Source: Candidatus Sulfopaludibacter sp. SbA3
Lineage (GTDB): Bacteria > Acidobacteriota > Vicinamibacteria > Vicinamibacterales > UBA2999
Assembly: GCA_945866285.1 (NCBI GenBank)
Contig: CAMBHC010000148.1
Location: 1 to 6,713 of the forward strand
DNA length: 6,713 nucleotides
Reading direction: 5' to 3'
Program-made: the position numbers and the translations under genes
In this document: in pieces, positions 1-4,326 of the stretch
How the letters are laid out: each line of letters starts with the position of its first letter
How positions within the stretch are numbered: the stretch's first letter is position 1
The notes under the pieces: generated by a model
The model's input: only the letters and a program-made list of their open reading frames with translations
Told to the model about the DNA's origin: nothing
The model's database searches: none

Positions 1-548
1 TTCACCGTGGGGTGGCCATTGAACACTTCGAACAGCCGGGTGCGCTGGAGCTGCCCGAGCTCGTCGGGCGAGATCGCCCAACCGAAGTTCGGGTGATTGA
101 TGCTCGGCACGCCCCGGGCCGCGCGTATGCCGTCGACCATGCGCTGCACGACGTCGACCACCGACTGGCCGCCTGTCGGCGTGACCAGGCGCTCAACTTC
201 AAGACCGTTGACGTGCAGGGGCTTGTCGCCAAAGCGATCGGTGACCTCCTCGCCCTTGACGACGAGGAACTTGTCGTCGGCGCCATGCACGGCGTTCAAG
301 CCGTCGACGCTGGTGAGGTAGTTGTGATCGGTCAGCACCAGGAACTGGTAGTCCCGCTCCCGGTACCACCGCACCACATCATCCGGCGTCGAGTCGCCGT
401 CGCTGTTCACGGTATGGGTGTGGAGGTTGCCTTTGAACCAACGAGCGGCTTGAGGCTTGGGACCTGGGGCTTGGGCGAACGGAACAGCCACCATGACGGC
501 CGCCAGAAATGCAGAACCCAGCAGAACGAGCCGCAGCTTTGAGATCAT
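1..548 (-). CDS. Exported PHP-domain metallohydrolase (CehA/McbA-like), C-terminus beyond window
   Basis: Reading from ATG 548-546, 182 residues are visible before the frame runs off the left edge, so the C-terminus is missing. Residues 1-27 form a signal peptide: K4 and R6, a hydrophobic core, and an A25-Q26-A27 cleavage site. A PHP phosphoesterase domain follows. Metal-ligand motifs visible are N-L-H43-T-H45-T with D50, then L-T-D74-H75-N, then G-E100-E, H112, and N-H152-P-N. PHP proteins use such His/Asp/Glu clusters to bind two or three metal ions and hydrolyse phosphoesters. The exported, stand-alone form resembles proteins usually annotated as CehA/McbA family metallohydrolases. The substrate cannot be told from sequence. 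The start overlaps the ygfZ stop (ATGA, 548-545) and has a good Shine-Dalgarno sequence, so the two genes are probably co-transcribed and translationally coupled. The fold is certain; the subfamily is less so. Confidence 0.88.
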   Translation of the reverse strand, partial: MISKLRLVLLGSAFLAAVMVAVPFAQAPGPKPQAARWFKGNLHTHTVNSDGDSTPDDVVRWYRERDYQFLVLTDHNYLTSVDGLNAVHGADDKFLVVKGEEVTDRFGDKPLHVNGLEVERLVTPTGGQSVVDVVQRMVDGIRAARGVPSINHPNFGWAISPDELGQLQRTRLFEVFNGHPTV

Positions 549-1384
549 TCGATGGTCACCTTCGACCGCGAATCATTCCATACGACTGTAACTTCCGTAC
601 CGGGGTCCACGAAGTCGCGGTGGACATAGCCCAGGCCGACCACGGCCTCGCGTCCCTGAGAGAATGCCGCACTGGTGACCCGGCCGATGTCCCTCGCCTC
701 AGAGAAGATCCTCGCTCCGGCGAGGGGCACCACGGCCGCCGATGGATCGGCCTTCCAGCGCACCAGTTTCTTGGCAACGCGCCCGCCGCCACGATGCGTG
801 ACGCGGACGATCACTTCCTGCCCGACGTAACAACCCTTGGTGAACGAGATGGCGCGATCTTCGATGCCGGCCTCGAGTGGAATCGTCTCGGTATCCATGT
901 CGGCGAGAAACCGCGGGATGCCGCGTTCGATGCGCACGACTTCAAATGTGTCGAGGTTGATTTCCGGATAGCTGACGCCGTGCGGCTGCCCGGCTTCGAC
1001 GATGACGTCGATGATGGCGCCGTCGTTTGGCCCGATGGAGCTCCAGACCTCGAGCGTGGCGCTGCTGTCGAGCACCTGCGCGTCTTCTGCGAAGATCAAT
1101 CCGTCGAGCCGCTCACGCAGCGACGCGGCGAGGGGCGCCGGCACATCAAGCAGCAACCGGTCGGCGCGGGAGATCACGTTCAGGTCCGTGATCATGCGCC
1201 CCTGCGGCGTCAAATAGGCCGCGTATCGGGTCTCACCAGGGGCCAGCGACGCCACGTCGTTGGTCACCAGGCCCTGCAGCCAGGCGGCGCGATCCGCCCC
1301 GGTAATCGTCAATACGCCGCGGTCGGTCCGCCTGACCACGCCGCCATCCGTCCGGAGGGCCCGGTAGCCGTCGAGGGAAAACAT
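545..1384 (-). CDS. ygfZ: YgfZ/GcvT-like folate-binding protein (Fe-S cluster maintenance)
   Basis: The 279-residue protein has the GcvT-like fold of the YgfZ/IBA57 family. Its N-terminal part contains T-G-A-D-R-A-A-W-L-Q-G-L-V-T-N-D and A-A-Y-L-T-P-Q-G-R-M, typical of this family. The diagnostic YgfZ motif K-G-C-Y-V-G-Q-E lies at residues 183-190 with the conserved Cys at 185, followed by V-T-H-R-G-G. Family members bind tetrahydrofolate and support the assembly or repair of certain Fe-S enzymes (MiaB in E. coli); they are cytoplasmic and do not cleave glycine. The length is slightly below that of E. coli YgfZ. The ATG at 1384-1382 is chosen because an in-frame TAA lies two codons upstream. 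No Shine-Dalgarno sequence is close to it; a GGGAGAGG stretch about 20 bases upstream is too far. The gene is followed by the PHP gene with a 4-base overlap and diverges from the hydrolase gene. Confidence 0.93.
   Translation of the reverse strand: MFSLDGYRALRTDGGVVRRTDRGVLTITGADRAAWLQGLVTNDVASLAPGETRYAAYLTPQGRMITDLNVISRADRLLLDVPAPLAASLRERLDGLIFAEDAQVLDSSATLEVWSSIGPNDGAIIDVIVEAGQPHGVSYPEINLDTFEVVRIERGIPRFLADMDTETIPLEAGIEDRAISFTKGCYVGQEVIVRVTHRGGGRVAKKLVRWKADPSAAVVPLAGARIFSEARDIGRVTSAAFSQGREAVVGLGYVHRDFVDPGTEVTVVWNDSRSKVTIE
556..562 (-). promoter_or_regulatory. Ribosome binding site of the PHP gene, inside the ygfZ 3' end
   Basis: On the minus strand AAGGTGA lies 7 bases before the ATG at 548-546. 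It sits in the last codons of ygfZ and supports the ATGA-overlap start, which is also the start that gives a complete signal peptide. Confidence 0.6.
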
Positions 1385-1389
1385 GTTTT
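1378..1389. repeat. 12-base perfect palindrome over the ygfZ start codon, at the divergent gene boundary
   Basis: AAAACATGTTTT is a perfect palindrome whose centre CATG holds the ygfZ start codon. It stands out as AT-rich in a GC-rich window and adjoins the 15-base gap (1385-1399) between the two divergent genes. It could be an operator, part of promoter melting sequences, or chance; the sequence alone does not decide. Confidence 0.4.
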
Positions 1390-1399
1390 AAGCTGTTGT

Positions 1400-3076
1400 G
1401 TGAACCTCTCCCATCTTACCGGCGTTGTGCTCGCGGTTCTGCTCACGGCCACCGACGTAGCCGCCCAGGTGGCATTGCCGCCGCCACCCAGCCAGGAACC
1501 GGGCGCGTCGTTCCTGGTGTTCTTCCGCTCACAGCCGATCGGCCGGGAGGAAGTGACCGTGGCGCGGGAGCCGGACGGCTGGACGGTCCGCGGCACCAGC
1601 CGGCTGGGCCCGCCCATCGACATCACGTCGCGCGTTGCCGAAGTGGTCTACGACCTGCAGTGGCGGCCCAAGTCCCTGCTGGTGGACGGCGTCGTCCGCG
1701 GGCAGGACGTCACGCTGAAGACGACGTTCGACGGCACCAAGGCAAACAGCGTGATCTCGGTCCAGGGCGCGCCGCAGTTGAAGGCCGATCCGGTGTCGGC
1801 CGATACCGTCGTCCTGCCCAATTCGTTTCTGGGTTCGTACGCCGCGCTGACGGTTCGGCTGCAGGGGCTCAAGCCTGGCGCGGAGGTCAAGGCGTACGTG
1901 GCGCCACAGGCCGAGGTCACGATCAAGCTGGTCGCCGTCACGACTGAGCGCATCGACACTCCGCGCGCCCAAATCAACGCCACGAAATACTCGTTGCTGC
2001 TGGTAAACCCGCCGCCCGCGGGTGAACTGCCCCTGAACCTGTGGGCCGGGCCCACTGGCAACTTACTGCGCTTGAGCATTCCGTCGCAGACGCTGGAGAT
2101 GGCGCGCGAGGACATTGCCTCAGCCGCCTCTCGCACGGCGGCGTTCTCGCTGCCCGGCGACGAAGCGGTGACCATTCCCGCCATCGGTTTCAACCTGGCT
2201 GGCACCATCACCAAGCCGGCGAATGCGAAGGAGCCGCTGCCGGCCCTCGTCTTGATTGGCGGCTCGGGTCCGACGGACCGCGACGAAACCGTGGCCGGCA
2301 TCCCGGTGTTTGGCCAGCTCGCCCGCGATCTGGTCGCCGCCGGCTTCATCGTCGTGCGCTACGACAAGCGCGGGGTCGGCCAGAGCGGCGGCCGCTCCGA
2401 GTCGGTGACGATTGCCGACTATGCCGAGGATGCGCGCTCGGTGGTACGGTGGCTCGAGAAGCGCAAGGACGTGAACAAGGAGCGCATTGGCCTGGTCGGT
2501 CACAGCGAAGGCGCGTTGGTGGCCATGCTGACCGCCGGGCGCGAGCGCGGGAAGGTCAGCGCCATTGCGCTCGTCGCCGGGCCATCGACCGACGGTTCGA
2601 CCATCGTGCTCGAGCAGCAGAAGCACCTGCTGGATCAAATGAAGGTTGATGCCGTGCAACGCGCGGAGAAGGTGGCGCTGCAGGAGAAGGTCAACGCGGC
2701 GGTGATTAGCGGCCGGGGCTGGCAGGATCTGCCCGAGGCGGCACGCAAGGTGGCCGACACGCCGTGGTTCTACAGCTTCCTCACCTTTGACCCGGCCCGC
2801 GCCATGCGTGACATGCGTCAGCCCGTTCTGATCGTGCAGGGCGAGCTGGATACGCAGGTCAAGCCGTACCACGCCGACAAGCTGTTGGAATTTGCGAAGG
2901 CGCGAAAGACCGAGGCCATCGCCGAGGTCGTGAAGGTTCCCGGGGTGAATCACTTATTGGTGCCGGCCAAGACCGGCGAGGTGACGGAGTACCCGCAGCT
3001 CGGATCCGATGCGACAGTCGCACCGCAGATCGGCGCGGCCATCGCGGCATTCATGACCAAGGCGCTGAAGGATTGA
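1400..3076 (+). CDS. Exported alpha/beta hydrolase with beta-rich N-terminal domain
   Basis: The predicted protein has 558 residues from GTG 1400. This start is chosen because the open frame further upstream only runs antisense to ygfZ, and because it yields a signal peptide: residues 1-22 with a hydrophobic core and V-A-A cleavage before Q23. The n-region lacks Lys or Arg, which is unusual, and there is no clear Shine-Dalgarno sequence. Residues about 30-250 are rich in predicted beta strands; they loosely recall periplasmic domains such as DUF3108, but I cannot assign them. From about residue 254 comes an alpha/beta hydrolase of the Hydrolase_4/S33-like type: G-G-S-G-P-T-D-R-D (287-295), R-Y-D-K-R-G (320-325), nucleophile elbow G-H-S369-E-G, acid D484 in G-E-L-D, and His518 in V-N-H. 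The catalytic triad is therefore complete, so an active esterase or peptidase in the periplasm or outside is likely. The substrate is unknown. It overlaps serB by 4 bases. Confidence 0.88.
   Translation: MNLSHLTGVVLAVLLTATDVAAQVALPPPPSQEPGASFLVFFRSQPIGREEVTVAREPDGWTVRGTSRLGPPIDITSRVAEVVYDLQWRPKSLLVDGVVRGQDVTLKTTFDGTKANSVISVQGAPQLKADPVSADTVVLPNSFLGSYAALTVRLQGLKPGAEVKAYVAPQAEVTIKLVAVTTERIDTPRAQINATKYSLLLVNPPPAGELPLNLWAGPTGNLLRLSIPSQTLEMAREDIASAASRTAAFSLPGDEAVTIPAIGFNLAGTITKPANAKEPLPALVLIGGSGPTDRDETVAGIPVFGQLARDLVAAGFIVVRYDKRGVGQSGGRSESVTIADYAEDARSVVRWLEKRKDVNKERIGLVGHSEGALVAMLTAGRERGKVSAIALVAGPSTDGSTIVLEQQKHLLDQMKVDAVQRAEKVALQEKVNAAVISGRGWQDLPEAARKVADTPWFYSFLTFDPARAMRDMRQPVLIVQGELDTQVKPYHADKLLEFAKARKTEAIAEVVKVPGVNHLLVPAKTGEVTEYPQLGSDATVAPQIGAAIAAFMTKALKD
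3059..3062 (+). promoter_or_regulatory. Possible ribosome binding site for the TTG start of serB
   Basis: AAGG ends 10 bases before TTG 3073, within the last codons of the hydrolase gene. A second purine run, GAAGGA at 3067-3072, directly abuts the TTG and is too close to serve it. No ATG or GTG start lies in frame between here and the first ACT strand, so TTG in the TTGA overlap is the best start. Confidence 0.4.
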
Positions 3077-4326
3077 CCGGCTCCAGCGCGCTGCTGATCC
3101 GGGTAACCGGTCACGACCGGCCCGGACTGACCCACGCCCTCACGACGATCCTCGCGGCCTACGACGTCCGTGTGCTCGACATCGGCCAGGCGGTCATCCA
3201 CGACGGCCTGGCGTTCGGCATCCTGATCGAGTTACGCGAAGAGTTGCGATCGTCAGCGTTGCTGACGGATTTGCTGCTCGAGTCGCATCGCCTTGGCGTC
3301 GAGGTGAAGTTCTCGGCCTCCACCTCTGAGGAGTACGCCGCGTGGGTCAATGCCCAGGCGCGGCGGCGGTTCATCATCACGCTGTTGGGCCCGGCGATCG
3401 GCGCCTCGCACATTGCGCAGGTGTCGGGCATCCTGGCCACGGCCGGCCTCAATATCGACCGCATCGACCGACTGTCGTCGCGCGTTCCGCTAACGGTCGA
3501 TGGCGACGTGGGGACAAACCTCCAGGTTTGTCCACGCTTCTGCGTGGAGTTCACGGCGACCGCACCGAGCGAGGCGACGCTGGTCGACGAAGACACGGTG
3601 CGAACCGGGCTGGCGACACTGACGCAGGCGGGCGATGTTGACGTGGCGTTCCAGCACGACTCGATTTTCAGGCGCAATCGCCGGCTCGTGGCGTTCGACA
3701 TGGACTCCACGCTGATCCAGGGTGAGGTGATCGACGAACTGGCGGCGCTGGCCGGGGTCGGCGAACAGGTCAAGGCGATTACCGAAGCGGCCATGCGCGG
3801 TGAGCTGGACTTCCAGGAATCGTTCCGCCGAAGGGTGGGCCTGTTGAAAGGATTGCCGGAATCGGCCCTGCAGCAGGTGGTCGAGCGCATGCCGTTGACC
3901 GACGGCGCCGAGCGGCTCGTGGGCACGCTGCGGCGGCTGGGTTACAAGACCGCGATTCTGTCAGGCGGCTTCACGTTCTTCGGCAGCGTGCTGCAGCAGC
4001 GGCTGGGCATCGACCACCTGCACGCCAACACGCTGGATGTTCGTGAGGGCGTAGTGACCGGCGAGGTGTTACCGCCAATCGTTGATGGTGCCCGCAAGGC
4101 CGAGATGCTGCAGGTCATTGCCGCCAGCGAGGGACTGAGCCTGGAGCAGTGCATTGCGGTGGGTGACGGCGCCAACGACCTGACGATGCTGCGGCTGGCA
4201 GGCCTGGGCATCGCGTTCCGCGCCAAGCCCCTGGTGCGCTCGAGCGCGAAGCAGTCGATTTCGGCGATGGGCCTCGACGGGATTCTTTACCTGATCGGCA
4301 TCCGTGACCGTGACATCGGGGTCTAA
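3073..4326 (+). CDS. serB: Phosphoserine phosphatase with two N-terminal ACT domains
   Basis: The 417-residue enzyme would hydrolyse 3-phosphoserine to serine, the last step of the phosphorylated serine pathway. Residues about 6-85 form a first ACT domain (V-T-G-H-D-R-P-G-L-T), and about 97-190 a second one. The HAD phosphatase domain begins near 200: nucleophile motif D209-M-D211-S-T, motif II S297-G-G-F, motif III K342, and motif IV G-D365-G-A-N-D369. All catalytic residues are present. The ACT-ACT-HAD layout and the length match SerB2 of Mycobacterium tuberculosis, in which the ACT domains bind amino acids and control activity; feedback by serine is therefore plausible here. Residues 146-157 of ACT2 look like an inserted 12-residue peptide encoded by an inverted-repeat element. 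The TTG start overlaps the upstream stop (TTGA), implying coupled translation with the hydrolase. The stop codon overlaps that of the convergent ligase gene. Confidence 0.95.
   Translation: MTGSSALLIRVTGHDRPGLTHALTTILAAYDVRVLDIGQAVIHDGLAFGILIELREELRSSALLTDLLLESHRLGVEVKFSASTSEEYAAWVNAQARRRFIITLLGPAIGASHIAQVSGILATAGLNIDRIDRLSSRVPLTVDGDVGTNLQVCPRFCVEFTATAPSEATLVDEDTVRTGLATLTQAGDVDVAFQHDSIFRRNRRLVAFDMDSTLIQGEVIDELAALAGVGEQVKAITEAAMRGELDFQESFRRRVGLLKGLPESALQQVVERMPLTDGAERLVGTLRRLGYKTAILSGGFTFFGSVLQQRLGIDHLHANTLDVREGVVTGEVLPPIVDGARKAEMLQVIAASEGLSLEQCIAVGDGANDLTMLRLAGLGIAFRAKPLVRSSAKQSISAMGLDGILYLIGIRDRDIGV
3507..3548. repeat. ORF-embedded double inverted repeat in serB (putative palindromic insertion)
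   Basis: Two inverted repeats share an arm. The first is a perfect 10-base stem, GGACAAACCT at 3512-3521 and AGGTTTGTCC at 3524-3533, with a 2-base loop; three further pairs (CGT 3507-3509 with ACG 3534-3536) form past a GG bulge. The second is TCCACGC at 3531-3537 and GCGTGGA at 3542-3548 with a TTCT loop. The middle CCACG (3532-3536) can pair with CGTGG on either side (3507-3511 or 3543-3547), so the two folds compete. The CGTGG copies are 36 bases apart; removing one unit keeps the frame and joins D145 to V158-E-F, giving a normal short ACT hairpin. This looks like a small dispersed palindromic element inserted in frame; no second copy lies in this window. Confidence 0.65.

Noticed and set aside
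12..542. A 176-codon plus-strand open frame
   Set aside because: It is antisense to the PHP gene, which has a signal peptide, a ribosome site and metal motifs on the other strand.
509..1399. Long upstream extension of the hydrolase reading frame (297 extra codons)
   Set aside because: It runs antisense to the whole of ygfZ, which has clear family motifs; the extension shows no domain, and a signal peptide begins at GTG 1400.
2120..2953. A 277-codon minus-strand open frame
   Set aside because: It is antisense to the hydrolase catalytic domain; the hydrolase frame carries all the catalytic motifs.
3099..3125. Hairpin just after the serB start (CCGGG, CCGGT / ACCGG, CCCGG)
   Set aside because: It encodes the conserved ACT motif V-T-G-H-D-R-P-G with GC-rich codons; protein constraint explains it, and it has a 3-base bulge and no U-tract.
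3502..3560. GGCGAC direct repeats flanking the serB palindrome, as target-site duplication
   Set aside because: The copies are 53 bases apart, so removing one unit would break the frame; the CGTGG pair 36 bases apart is the better boundary.
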